A stretch of DNA of 64,000 nucleotides, taken from NCBI GenBank assembly GCA_947462535.1, contig CANHPN010000001.1:1-64000 (forward strand), in the 5' to 3' direction. Positions within the stretch are counted from its first letter, which is position 1, and every line of letters begins with the position of its first letter. A model generated the notes under the pieces. That model searched no databases and was not told where the DNA came from. It was given only the letters and a program-made list of their open reading frames with translations. This DNA is from Akkermansiaceae bacterium (GTDB lineage: Bacteria > Verrucomicrobiota > Verrucomicrobiia > Verrucomicrobiales > Akkermansiaceae). A program made the translations under genes and the position numbers. Shown here in pieces: positions 25,973 to 35,061 of this stretch.

Positions 25973-27187
25973 ATGGCACGTCGCACTAAAATTCACGTCG
26001 GACTCGAGATCGGCACCAGCAAGACCTGCATCGTCGTCGGCGAGGTGAAGGCGGACAGCGCCGTCAAGATTCTCGGCATCGGCGTCACGAAGACCGCCGG
26101 CGTCCGCAAGGGCGAGATTTATGATTTCGCCCAGGCCCGCGCCTGTCTCAAGGACGCCATCGCCAAGGCGGAAGACGCCAGCGACGTGGAAATCGGCAGC
26201 GTCTTTCTAGCCGTTACCGGCTGCCATATCCAGGGCGTCAACAACCGCGGCACCTTTCGTTTGCCCGATGGCGAGCCGACCGTGGCACCCGAGCACGTCG
26301 AGGAGGCGCGCACCATCGCCCGCGAGGTCCACATCCCCCAGGACCACGTCTATCTGCACCCGATCATCCGGAACTACTGGCTTGACGGCCTCGAGCATTC
26401 CACCACTCCGGTCGGCCTTTTCGGCAAGACGGTCGAGGCGGATTTCCACATCGTCCACGGCATCGGCAACCGCTTCCAGAATAGTATCAAGCTCGTCCGG
26501 GAAATGCCGCTGGAGATCGATGACATCGTTTTCTCTCCCATCGCCACCGCCCAGATGGCGCTCGACCGCGAGCAACGCGAACGCGGCGCGCTGGTCATCG
26601 ACATCGGCGGCGGCACCACCGACTACGCGCTCTATCTCAACGGAGCGATCGCCGCGTCCGGCTGCATTCCCGTCGGTGGCGACCACGTCACCAACGACAT
26701 CCACCTCGTCACCGGCTTGCCGTTTTCCAAGGCGGACCGGCTCAAAATCATGGAAGGCGACGCCTCGGCCGATCCCGTCCGCTCGGTCGGCACCGCCAAA
26801 CTAACCGACGACCGCGGCTTCGCCGAAGTCGAAGTCGGACGCGGCATCCTTAATGAAATCATCCGCCAGCGCCTTGAGGAAACCCTCAAGCTCGTGCGCG
26901 ACCGGCTGCCTCCCGGCTCGGTCCAGTTCATCGGAGCCGGCGTCTTCCTCACCGGCGGCACCAGCCTGATGCGCGGCTTCAGCGAGCTCGCCTTCGAAGT
27001 CTTCGGCCGTGACATTTACCGCCCCGATCCGCCAGAAGCCAGCGGGGTTCAGGCGAATTTCAAGGACCCTCACTATGCCACGGCGATCGGCCTGATCCGC
27101 TATGCCCAGATTCTCGAAACCGAGCGGGCGAGACCGCCCGGTATTTTTGGGAAAGTCGGCCGCATGTTCTGGCCCTTTGGAAAATAA
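25973..27187 (+). CDS. ftsA: Cell division protein FtsA
   Basis: FtsA is the actin-like membrane tether of FtsZ. From ATG at 25973 (MARRTKIHVGLEIGTSKTCI) it has 404 residues; a longer frame from 25730 overlaps ftsQ and is not used. Seen are the phosphate-1 loop GLEIGTSK, the SHS2/1C region (DVEIGSVFLAVTGCHIQGVN), phosphate-2 VIDIGGGTTDYALYLNG and the adenosine site GVFLTGGTSLMRGFSELA. The end PGIFGKVGRMFWPFGK is an amphipathic membrane-targeting helix. ftsZ follows after 23 bp. Confidence 0.95.
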   Translation: MARRTKIHVGLEIGTSKTCIVVGEVKADSAVKILGIGVTKTAGVRKGEIYDFAQARACLKDAIAKAEDASDVEIGSVFLAVTGCHIQGVNNRGTFRLPDGEPTVAPEHVEEARTIAREVHIPQDHVYLHPIIRNYWLDGLEHSTTPVGLFGKTVEADFHIVHGIGNRFQNSIKLVREMPLEIDDIVFSPIATAQMALDREQRERGALVIDIGGGTTDYALYLNGAIAASGCIPVGGDHVTNDIHLVTGLPFSKADRLKIMEGDASADPVRSVGTAKLTDDRGFAEVEVGRGILNEIIRQRLEETLKLVRDRLPPGSVQFIGAGVFLTGGTSLMRGFSELAFEVFGRDIYRPDPPEASGVQANFKDPHYATAIGLIRYAQILETERARPPGIFGKVGRMFWPFGK

Positions 27188-27210
27188 GAATCCCTACTCT
27201 CACATTCATC

Positions 27211-28752
27211 ATGATTTCCTACACTCGCGATCCCCGGCAAACGATTCCCGCCCCTTCCGTGAAAATCATCGGCCTCGGCGGTGCCGGAGCTAACATGTTG
27301 GAGCGTGTTGCGCTCGACGGCATGGAAGGCTCCGAATTACTCGCCCTCAACACCGACCTCCGGACGCTTTCCGCCTGCCTAGCCGTGGAGAAAATCCAGC
27401 TCGGCGTGAGCCTGACAAGGGGTCTCGGCTCGGGTGGAGATCCCGAGATCGGCCACCAGGCGGTGCTGGAGGCGGAAGACCAGATCCGCGCCTCGATCAA
27501 GGACAGCCGGATCGTATTCCTTTGCACCGGTCTGGGCGGCGGCACCGGTTCGGGCGCGGCACCCATCGTCACCCGCATCGCCCGGGAGGAAGGAGCCTTC
27601 GTGGTGGTTTTCGCCACCATGCCCTTCGCCTTCGAGGGCAAGCGCCGGCGCGACCAGGCGGAAACCGCGCTCAACGAGCTCGCCGTTCTATCCAACGCGC
27701 TGGTCGCCTTCGACAACAACCGCATGGGCGAGCTCGTCCTCGCCAAGCAAGGCATCCACGAGGCCTTCTCCGCCGCCGACCACATGATTTGTGAGTCGAT
27801 CAAAGCCGTCATCCGCCTCGTTGTCCGCCCCGGCCTGATCAATGTCGGGCTCGACGAACTCATGAGCGCGCTGCGCACCAACCGTTCCCGCTGCCTCTTC
27901 GGTTCCGGCCTAGCCGACGGCAAGGACCGTGCCGCCAAGGCCTTGAAGAACGCCCTCAACAGTCCGCTGTTAGATCAAGGCGCGCTCCTCAAGGACGCCC
28001 AGACCGTGCTCGTCCACCTTTCCGGAGGCGAGGATCTCACATTGTTCGAGATCGAACTTCTAATGCAGCGCTTGCAGAAATTCATCCCGGAAAACGCCCA
28101 CGTCCTCTTCGGCGCGGCCATCGATCCGGCGATGGGCGACTCGCTTTCCATCACCCTCATCAGCGCGCTTCCCGAGGATTCGCTCTCCATGGTGCCACGG
28201 GAATCCCTCAGCCAACACTCGCCGGAAAATCCCATTCTCGATCCGAGTCAGGGATTCACCCCGCCACCTGTGAAGGCCGCGGAAATCGTCGCCGCACCGG
28301 AATCGTTAGTCGCGCCGGAACCCGTTCTGGAAGACCCGCCCGTCTCCCTGTTCGGCAAGGCCGGGCCCGAAATCGCCGCCACCGCCGCGCCCTCGCTCTT
28401 CGACAACGAGCGCCCCTTCTCCGAGCCCGAAGTCGCCGCCGCCGAGCGGCACATGGCCGCCTTCACCTTCACGGAACCCGAGCCGGAAATCGCCCCCCCA
28501 GAGCCTGAGGCCGAGGTGGAGGTGGACGCGCCCGAACCCGTCGCGGCACCTAACATCCCAATCGAGTCCGCCGCGATCGCCCCGTCGTCAGATACCGAGC
28601 CGCCTAAGCTCAAGCTCGGCATCAAGTCCTCCGGCCCGCAAAGCGAGCTCTCGCTCGACTCCGCGCCCCGCGGCCGTTTCGAAGGCGAGACACCCAACGT
28701 CTTCGAAGGCGAGGACCTCGATCTCCCGCCCTTCCTGCGAAAGAAGAAATAA
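27211..28752 (+). CDS. ftsZ: Cell division protein FtsZ with altered T7 loop and long linker
   Basis: FtsZ forms the GTP-dependent division ring. The 513-residue protein has the G-box GLGGAGANML, the tubulin signature GLGGGTGSGAAP near 105-116 and a long Pro/Glu-rich linker (about 345-495) ending in the conserved peptide DLPPFLRKKK for FtsA contact. The synergy (T7) loop, usually NVDFAD with two key acids, reads N211-V-G-L-D-E216 here: the first Asp is Gly and the second is Glu. That loop completes the neighbour's GTPase site, so kinetics may differ. It follows ftsA by 23 bp. Confidence 0.95.
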   Translation: MISYTRDPRQTIPAPSVKIIGLGGAGANMLERVALDGMEGSELLALNTDLRTLSACLAVEKIQLGVSLTRGLGSGGDPEIGHQAVLEAEDQIRASIKDSRIVFLCTGLGGGTGSGAAPIVTRIAREEGAFVVVFATMPFAFEGKRRRDQAETALNELAVLSNALVAFDNNRMGELVLAKQGIHEAFSAADHMICESIKAVIRLVVRPGLINVGLDELMSALRTNRSRCLFGSGLADGKDRAAKALKNALNSPLLDQGALLKDAQTVLVHLSGGEDLTLFEIELLMQRLQKFIPENAHVLFGAAIDPAMGDSLSITLISALPEDSLSMVPRESLSQHSPENPILDPSQGFTPPPVKAAEIVAAPESLVAPEPVLEDPPVSLFGKAGPEIAATAAPSLFDNERPFSEPEVAAAERHMAAFTFTEPEPEIAPPEPEAEVEVDAPEPVAAPNIPIESAAIAPSSDTEPPKLKLGIKSSGPQSELSLDSAPRGRFEGETPNVFEGEDLDLPPFLRKKK

Positions 28753-28758
28753 CATCTT

Positions 28759-29286
28759 ATGCGCAATCCAACCGATTGGGAAATCCCCGGCCACGTTGAA
28801 TTCCTTGTTACCGTCGCGGAGAGCCTGACCATGGAGTTCGCTGTCGAAATTAATCGCGACAGGGATTCCAGCCTCAAAACCTGCCTCCACACCTATTTCC
28901 AAATCAGCGGCATCGACGCCATGTCGATCACCGGCCTGGAGGGAATCCGCTATCAGGACAAAGTCGCAGGCCCGACCGAGACGGAAACCGCCGCCGTCCG
29001 GATCGCAGGCGAGGTGGACCGCGCCTATTTCGACACCGCCACCACCGAAATCGAAGGCTCCGGATACAACCGCAAGATCCGCGTCGCAAAATCCTGCTCT
29101 AACTCCGCCGTCGTCTGGAACCCGTGGACCGAAAAATCCGAGCGCATGCCTGACTTCGCCGACGACGAATATCCGCAAGTGGTCTGCGTGGAATCCGGCA
29201 ACGTCGGTAAAAACCAAACCACCCTCCCGCACGGCAGCCGCGCCGTGATGCAGGTGGAAATCACCAGCGGGCCGCTGCCCTCCTGA
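28759..29286 (+). CDS. Half-length D-hexose-6-phosphate mutarotase-like protein
   Basis: The 175 residues match only the C-terminal half of YeaD/aldose-1-epimerase-type mutarotases: LKTCLHTYFQISGIDAM, VTGLxGxxYxDK-like ITGLEGIRYQDKVAG, GEVDRAYFD, AVVWNPWTEKSERMPDFADD and QVVCVESGNV (the catalytic Glu). Full proteins have about 270-300 residues; the N-terminal half with the GGIPICWPWFG/HGFAR segment and its catalytic His is missing. It starts 6 bp after ftsZ and its stop overlaps the murJ start, so translation is coupled. It may be a remnant kept for coupling, or a protein with only the half fold. Confidence 0.75.
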   Translation: MRNPTDWEIPGHVEFLVTVAESLTMEFAVEINRDRDSSLKTCLHTYFQISGIDAMSITGLEGIRYQDKVAGPTETETAAVRIAGEVDRAYFDTATTEIEGSGYNRKIRVAKSCSNSAVVWNPWTEKSERMPDFADDEYPQVVCVESGNVGKNQTTLPHGSRAVMQVEITSGPLPS

Positions 29287-30881
29287 TGTCCGCCAAAGCC
29301 ACTTGGAAAGTCAGCGCCGCCGTGATGGCGAGCCGGGTGCTCGGGCTGGCGCGGGAAATGATGTTCGCCGGGCTCTTCGGCGGCAGCAAATGGATGGACT
29401 GTTTCTATCTGGCCTTCAAGGTGCCCAACCTGCTTCGTGACTTGTTCGCGGAGGGGGCGCTGTCGCAGGCGTTCGTCACGACGTTTTCCAAAAAGCTGAA
29501 AACCGAGGGCGAGGAATCCGCCTGGGCCCTGGCACACAAGATGATGACGCTCGCCGCGGTTTTCATGAGCGGCGTGACTTTGTTAGGAATTCTGGTAGCA
29601 CCGTGGATCGTCGATCTGCTGACGTCCCTCTCGCGCGGTGGTTCGTCGCCGCGGGTTTACAATCCGGCGGAAATCGCGCTGACGGTGACGATGGTGCGGG
29701 TGATGTATCCGTTCATCCTATTAGTCTCGCTGGCCGCGCTGGTGATGGGGATGCTGAATGCGAAAAACGTCTTCGGCATGCCGGCGCTCTCGTCGTGTTT
29801 TTTCAACCTCGGCTCGATGATCGGCGGCGCGGCGCTCGGTTACTGGATGGATCCGGCGTGGGGACCGCAGAGCTTGATCGGGTTCTCCATCGGAGTGGTG
29901 ATCGGCGGGTTGGCGCAGTTGGCCTGCCAGTTTCCGGCGTTGAAAGCGGTGGGTTACCGGTTCGCGGCGGATTTTAACTGGAAGGATTCCGGCGTCCGGC
30001 AGATTTTAAAACTCATGGGTCCGGCGGTGATCGCCGCCTCGGTGGTGCAGATCAACGTGGTGGTGAACGCGATGTTCGCTTACGGCGTCGGCGAGGGCGC
30101 GGTGAGCTGGCTGAGCTACGCGTTCCGCCTGATGCAGTTGCCCATCGGCGTGTTCGGCGTGGCGGTGGCGACGGTGACGCTGCCGGCTCTATCAAGGGCG
30201 GCGGTGAGTGGAGTCGGCGAGGATTTCCGGCCAACGCTGATGAAGGGGCTGCGGCTGGTGGCGTTCCTCGTGCTGCCGTCCACGCTCGGGCTGGTGCTGC
30301 TGGCGGAGCCGATCGTGAGCGTGCTTTACGAGCGCGGGGCCTTCGACGTGACGGACCGCTTGCAGACGGCGGGTGCGCTGCGGGCGTATAGCTACGGCCT
30401 GTTATTTTACGCATGGCTCAAGGTCTTGCAGCCGGCGTTCTACGCCATCGACAAGCGCTGGCTGCCGATGATCGTGAGCTTCTTCGCCTTGGCGCTGAAC
30501 CTCGGCTTCAACTATTTTTTCGTGTTCATCATGAAGTGGGGCCACGAGTCGCTGGCTTTAACTACAAGCATCGTGGCCTCGGTGAACTTCATCATCCTGT
30601 TTCTCGCGATGCGTAAATTCGCGGGCGATCTCGGGACCGGAGAGCTGCTGATTTTACTCGGGAAACTCCTGCTCGCCGGGGCGGTGATGGGCGGCGTCTG
30701 CCTGCTGGCAAATCGTTTCCTGTTCGCCGATCTGGCAGCGACGCGGTTTCTAATCAAAGTAATTCACCTCGGTCTCACCATCGGCGTGGCGTCCACGGTT
30801 TACTTCGTGGCGGCTAAGCTGATGCGGGTCGCGGAAGCCCGCGAAGCGCTCGGGATGATCACCCGCAAGCTGTGGGGGTAA
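29286..30881 (+). CDS. murJ: Lipid II flippase MurJ
   Basis: MurJ moves lipid II across the inner membrane. The 531-residue protein opens with the family motif SRVLGLAREMMFAGLFG and KVPNLLRDLFAEGALSQAFV. About 14 hydrophobic helices are visible, including FILLVSLAALVMGMLNAKNV and FRLMQLPIGVFGVAVATVTL, which is the conserved central motif. Its ATG lies inside the stop of the mutarotase-like gene (TGATG). A polysaccharide flippase of the same superfamily is possible, but the motifs and cluster position support MurJ. Confidence 0.95.
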   Translation: MSAKATWKVSAAVMASRVLGLAREMMFAGLFGGSKWMDCFYLAFKVPNLLRDLFAEGALSQAFVTTFSKKLKTEGEESAWALAHKMMTLAAVFMSGVTLLGILVAPWIVDLLTSLSRGGSSPRVYNPAEIALTVTMVRVMYPFILLVSLAALVMGMLNAKNVFGMPALSSCFFNLGSMIGGAALGYWMDPAWGPQSLIGFSIGVVIGGLAQLACQFPALKAVGYRFAADFNWKDSGVRQILKLMGPAVIAASVVQINVVVNAMFAYGVGEGAVSWLSYAFRLMQLPIGVFGVAVATVTLPALSRAAVSGVGEDFRPTLMKGLRLVAFLVLPSTLGLVLLAEPIVSVLYERGAFDVTDRLQTAGALRAYSYGLLFYAWLKVLQPAFYAIDKRWLPMIVSFFALALNLGFNYFFVFIMKWGHESLALTTSIVASVNFIILFLAMRKFAGDLGTGELLILLGKLLLAGAVMGGVCLLANRFLFADLAATRFLIKVIHLGLTIGVASTVYFVAAKLMRVAEAREALGMITRKLWG

Positions 30882-30884
30882 ATC

Positions 30885-32090
30885 CTATTTCAGCTCCCGG
30901 CGCATTTCCACGATGCTGTCTCGGATTTCAAACGCGGTGCTACGGATGTGCTCGAGAGCGGCTCTTCGGTCGGGGTCGCGCTCCATTTCCATCAGCTTCT
31001 GGCAGGCACCGACCGCCTCGTTGAGCCAGCTCAGGCAGCGCTTCAGCACGGCCAGCACGAAGCCGGTCTCCGGCTGATAGCCGCTCCCGCTGCCGTGGAG
31101 CGCGCCCGCGAGCTTGCCGCTCACTTGCAGGAGGTTGGTGATTAGCTGATAGGAAGGCGTGCCGGGCCCCGCGTCGCGCTCGATCACGTCCATCGCCCGC
31201 GTCGCGAGTTCCTGGGCCTTCGCTTGTAGCGGGTGGTCCTCCTCGTCGTCATCGAAAGACTCGTCGTCCGGATCCCTGTAATCATCGCCGTCGTCATCGC
31301 CGTCGTCATCGAATTCCAGAGACTCGTCCTCCATCGCCCCGTAGCTTCTGTCATCCCCCGGAAAATCATCCTCGCCCGCTTCGTCGCGCTCGGCGAGAGC
31401 ATCGAGCAAGCCGTCCCAGCCCATGACGAACGCTTCCTTCTGCTCGCTGTCGGAGTCCTCCATGTATTTCTCCAGCACTTCCTGATAAGCGTCCGTCAGC
31501 CGGTCGGATTCCTTCAGGCGCTCCTCCCAGGCGAATTCATCGAGCTCCTCGCAAATCTCCGGCTCCGGCCCTTCCGAGTCGCGGCGGCGGATCACCTGGG
31601 CCATGAAATCCCGCATCGAGTTCAGGTTGGCCAGCTTTTGCGCCTCCTCGGCATCCTCGTCCATCGCCCACTCGTGCGGCGAGATCGTCAGCGCGTAGTC
31701 CGCGGTCTCGATGACCACCCGGCCGTTGATCTCGCTGAACCACTCCAGATAGAGCGTGTTCCGCCACTCATGAGGAATCTCCAGATGATTCTGATAGAGC
31801 TGGTGGCATTCCTCCTCGCTGACCGTCGGCACCTTGTTTTTACGCGAGGCCGTCATGTCGCCTACGATTCCCGCCTGGTCCACATCCAGCGCGTCCGAGT
31901 CCGCCATCACCTTCGGCGCGGGATTCTCGAACCGCAGCCGCGTGCCCGCCAGGTCGCGCCAGCAATCGCCGTCGAGCGAGAGGATCAACGGCTCGTCGCG
32001 CCCCGCGAGCCAGATGCGGCCCGTCGTGTGACCCTCGATGGTGTTGTCAATTTCGCCGTAAGCGACCGCGTCTTCAATCCTCCATGCCAT
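30885..32090 (-). CDS. Acidic hypothetical protein
   Basis: I do not recognise this family. From ATG at 32090 (MAWRIEDAVAYGEIDNTIEG) the protein has 401 residues; a frame from 32108 adds six residues. The N-terminal third is mixed alpha/beta with a readable segment GRIWLAGRDEPLILSLDGDC, the middle is very acidic with Asp runs coded by a 12-bp repeat (31282-31311, about 2.5 copies), and the C-terminal third is helical. No signal or membrane segment. It is tail-to-tail with murJ, so it is not in that operon. Probably a lineage-specific cytosolic protein. Confidence 0.7.
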   Translation of the reverse strand: MAWRIEDAVAYGEIDNTIEGHTTGRIWLAGRDEPLILSLDGDCWRDLAGTRLRFENPAPKVMADSDALDVDQAGIVGDMTASRKNKVPTVSEEECHQLYQNHLEIPHEWRNTLYLEWFSEINGRVVIETADYALTISPHEWAMDEDAEEAQKLANLNSMRDFMAQVIRRRDSEGPEPEICEELDEFAWEERLKESDRLTDAYQEVLEKYMEDSDSEQKEAFVMGWDGLLDALAERDEAGEDDFPGDDRSYGAMEDESLEFDDDGDDDGDDYRDPDDESFDDDEEDHPLQAKAQELATRAMDVIERDAGPGTPSYQLITNLLQVSGKLAGALHGSGSGYQPETGFVLAVLKRCLSWLNEAVGACQKLMEMERDPDRRAALEHIRSTAFEIRDSIVEMRRELK

Positions 32091-32433
32091 GGTCGGTAGT
32101 TTCCGCACTCCCGGGGCCGTGCGTCAAGCAAGCGTGTCAGTGGATTTTCAGCCGCTCCGGGGCGGCTTGCCGGGCCACCACCGGCGGCTGTCAATCACGC
32201 GATCGAGGGCGGATTTCCCCGCTGGCAGCCCGCAGAACGCCAAAATTGTTACTAGAAATTTACAATCAGGCACCCCATAGTGAGCCTCAAATCAATGGAA
32301 AGTTCCGTCTTCGTGGGTGATTACGGCTCCGGGGAACAAACCCGGATGAGCGTGTCGGACTAATGAGAACTAATGAGATTGACACAAAACGCCCGATGTC
32401 TTAATGATGGATTTGCTTTCTCAAAAAGCGCCT

Positions 32434-33684
32434 ATGTCCAATTCCCCCCGAATTTTCAGCAACAAGTTAGCGAGCGCTTGGGCGATTGCCACCATCGGCA
32501 TGTGCGTCCCAGTGGACTGCTCACTGCGGGCGGCGAGCTTCGCCAGCCGGATCGCGGACTCGGAGACTGTGGGGATCAATGCGATTTCACCTATCGCGGA
32601 AGTATTCGAGTCAACCACCGGCCGGGGGTTCAAGGGCGGCTTCGAATACGGGCTGGGGGTGGATTCCGTTTACGATTCGAACTTCTTCCTCACGGAGAAC
32701 GACCCCGAGAGTGAGCTCGGCGTCAATTTCACACCGTGGATGGGTTATGGCACCGATCCCGAAGGGGGGGCTGACGTTTCTTTCACTGCCAACTATCGAC
32801 CGGTCATTCGGACTTATATGGAAAACCCGGATTTCAACGAAGTTGACCATTCGGGCGGTGTTTCGATGAGAATCAAAGGCTCGAAAACGTTGATTTCAGC
32901 CCATGTCAATTATGGCCAGAGTTCGGGAGCCGATCGAATCATCGGGGAATTCGTCAATGAATCGATGTTCAGCGCCGGCATTGAGGGCTCTTACCAGATC
33001 GCCCCGAGAACGTCTCTCTCCGCCAGCGTGACGGCCGCGATTTCGGATTATGATAACAACTCGATCGTAGGCTCGGACATTTATACGGCTTACATCGGCG
33101 GCCACTGGTCCGCCACGGAGCGAATCAGCGTGGGACCGGCGATCCGCTATGTCACGTCGAATTCCGATAATACGGGTATCCGGGATTCATGGCAGTTCCT
33201 GATGCAGTGCCAGTACCGGCTGCGTGAAAAAATCCGACTCTCAGCCTCGCTCGGCGTGGAATACGCAACAAACTCTCGCGACGAAGGAAATGGCTCGGCA
33301 GGGCTCACGGGCAGCCTCGCCGCCAGCTATTCTATCAGTGAAAAACTAGGATGGGTTACCTCCATCCGCTACGTCACCGTGCCATCGCCTTCAGAGGTGG
33401 ATTACGTAATCAATCACCTTATGATATCAACAGCTTTGAGCCGTCAGCTACTGAAGGGTTCCATCGGTCTCGGGCTTGATTTGAATACAGCGAATTACGA
33501 GCGGGTCGGGGCGGCATCCACCACGCTGGAAGATGACAACAGTATGGGCGTTTTTTTATCCTATCAACGCACTTTTCTGCTAGACCGACTCGATTTCCAG
33601 TCCAGGATTTATTATGTGATCAACAACGGCCAGGAGGATTGGTCTCAGGTTCAAGTCTCCATCGGACTTGGGATTCAATTCTGA
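32434..33684 (+). CDS. Outer-membrane beta-barrel protein of the EPS locus
   Basis: From ATG at 32434 (an alternative ATG at 32404 adds ten residues) the protein has 416 residues with a signal peptide (MSNSPRIFSNKLASAWAIAT... ending near SLRAAS). The mature part shows alternating hydrophobic beta strands with aromatic girdles (GLGVDSVYDSNFFLTEN; QYRLREKIRLSASLGVEYAT) and ends VQVSIGLGIQF with a C-terminal Phe, as outer-membrane barrels do. Proteins of this kind open EPS loci in related bacteria and may be export pores, but no polysaccharide-secretin motif was recognised. Confidence 0.75.
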   Translation: MSNSPRIFSNKLASAWAIATIGMCVPVDCSLRAASFASRIADSETVGINAISPIAEVFESTTGRGFKGGFEYGLGVDSVYDSNFFLTENDPESELGVNFTPWMGYGTDPEGGADVSFTANYRPVIRTYMENPDFNEVDHSGGVSMRIKGSKTLISAHVNYGQSSGADRIIGEFVNESMFSAGIEGSYQIAPRTSLSASVTAAISDYDNNSIVGSDIYTAYIGGHWSATERISVGPAIRYVTSNSDNTGIRDSWQFLMQCQYRLREKIRLSASLGVEYATNSRDEGNGSAGLTGSLAASYSISEKLGWVTSIRYVTVPSPSEVDYVINHLMISTALSRQLLKGSIGLGLDLNTANYERVGAASTTLEDDNSMGVFLSYQRTFLLDRLDFQSRIYYVINNGQEDWSQVQVSIGLGIQF

Positions 33685-34096
33685 GCGCGATCCAGTTCTT
33701 CAGCTCGTTTGCACGCATATTTGAGGCCCGTGATGAAATTTAATTAGGTTCCCCGTATTTTATTGGAGGCCGATTAACGTATCTCCGAACATTGGTAATT
33801 CACCTTGAAACTGCCGGCGGACCTCCTGAAAACATAGGTTCTTTCGGGGCCCTCTTTTTCCTGAGAGCCAACGTCGGGAGCGAATCTATTTAAAAATGAT
33901 GAAACTACCGTTTTCATCTTGACCGAGTGTCTCGGAATTGTTTTTAGTGATATAAGCGTTCGTCGACCAGGGGCGGCAGCGTATTCACCCCTGACGCTGA
34001 CTTATCATTACAAAACCATTACCTAAATTTGAAAACTATGGTATAAATGGTATAACTACCGGTAGCTGCGTTTATCTCCTTCATTTCCCCCCCCCC
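33685..34096 (+). promoter_or_regulatory. 412-bp EPS leader with terminator, overlapping hairpins, direct repeat and C-tract
   Basis: No gene is present. A short terminator-like hairpin CCGAG/CTCGG (33923-33927, 33931-33935) is followed by AATTGTTTTTAG. Two stems then compete for the same bases: CAGGGG/CCCCTG (33968-33973, 33988-33993) and CAGCGT/ACGCTG (33977-33982, 33994-33999). ATGGTATA occurs twice with a 1-bp gap (34038-34045, 34047-34054), next to the palindrome CTACCGGTAG (34056-34065). Ten Cs (34087-34096) touch the ATG of the next gene. The mutually exclusive stems resemble an attenuator; regulator binding to the repeat is possible. Function is inferred. Confidence 0.5.
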
Positions 34097-35008
34097 ATGA
34101 CCACGGCATTCGAATTTAGTACTGCTAGAAAAAAGGCGCTTGGTTCTTTAAGCCCGGGATTCCTCCGCGTTGGCGGCACTCCGCCTCAAAAGAAGGTTTC
34201 CGCCGCGACTTTGGGCGGCTTGCTCGCGAGTGGCGGGACATTCGCAAGCAGGGACGAAGGCCGGGCGGCAGCCGTTCCGACGATACTTGGTTGGAAGCGC
34301 GGTTTGGACGTCTTGTGCGTCACGATCAGCCTCCCATTGGTGCTGCCGTTGATGGCCATGATCGTGTTCTGGATCCGGCTCGTTTCCCGCGGCCCCGCAC
34401 TGTTTCGCCAGGAGCGCATCGGGCAGGATGGCAAGCGCTTCGTGCTCTATAAGTTCCGCAGCATGAAGACGGGTTGCGGCACGGGCGGGCATGAAGCGTA
34501 TCTCAAGCATCTCGTCGCCTCCAACAGCCCGTTGATCAAACTGGATGTTCTTTGCGACACAAGGGTGATCCCGGGTGGCTGCCTGCTGAGGGCGGCGGGT
34601 CTTGATGAATTGCCGCAGCTCATGAATGTGCTCCGGGGAGAAATGAGCCTAGTAGGGCCGCGGCCTTGCCTGCCCGGTGAATATCGGTTCTTTTCCTCGG
34701 ACCAAAGGGAACGGTTCAAGGCGCTCCCCGGCATTACGGGCAGTTGGCAGGCCCATGGCAAGCACCGGACCACCTTCACCGAGATGAACTTCATGGATGT
34801 GGACTACGTGAAAAACGCGTCGCTGGCCTTGGATCTCAGCATCATGATGAGGACTCCGTCCGCATTGCTACTTCAAATGTGGCAGGTATTCCAACATAAG
34901 GCGGCTCGCAAACAAGATGCTCATTTTCAGACGCCTACGGGTGACCCCAGCCCGCAGCACTCCTTAACGGCCACGGCATATGAAATGAAATCCGCGGCGG
35001 GCTGCTGA
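34097..35008 (+). CDS. Phosphoglycosyl transferase (bacterial sugar transferase), short form
   Basis: A 303-residue membrane enzyme that links sugar-1-phosphate to undecaprenyl phosphate to start a glycan. After an unusual Ala/Gly-rich 70-residue N-terminus comes the membrane helix with the Bac_transf family core: LYKFRSMKT, GLDELPQLMNVLRGEMSLVG with the catalytic Asp-Glu pair, and VGPRPCLPGEY. It lacks the long CoA-like domain of WcaJ types, unlike the second one at 39175. A ten-C tract touches its ATG and replaces the usual ribosome-binding region, which may make expression variable. Confidence 0.88.
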   Translation: MTTAFEFSTARKKALGSLSPGFLRVGGTPPQKKVSAATLGGLLASGGTFASRDEGRAAAVPTILGWKRGLDVLCVTISLPLVLPLMAMIVFWIRLVSRGPALFRQERIGQDGKRFVLYKFRSMKTGCGTGGHEAYLKHLVASNSPLIKLDVLCDTRVIPGGCLLRAAGLDELPQLMNVLRGEMSLVGPRPCLPGEYRFFSSDQRERFKALPGITGSWQAHGKHRTTFTEMNFMDVDYVKNASLALDLSIMMRTPSALLLQMWQVFQHKAARKQDAHFQTPTGDPSPQHSLTATAYEMKSAAGC

Positions 35009-35061
35009 GATTTCATGCCGCCGACGAACCACTCACAGAGGTAACTCGTTTAAAAAAACAC

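Noticed and set aside
29286-30881. Reading murJ as a Wzx O-antigen flippase
   Set aside because: The MurJ motifs and its place in the division cluster fit better; Wzx is usually in the EPS locus, where none was found.
31282-31311. 12-bp repeat as a possible CRISPR or mobile element
   Set aside because: It codes an Asp/Gly run in frame in the acidic protein and has only about 2.5 copies without spacers.
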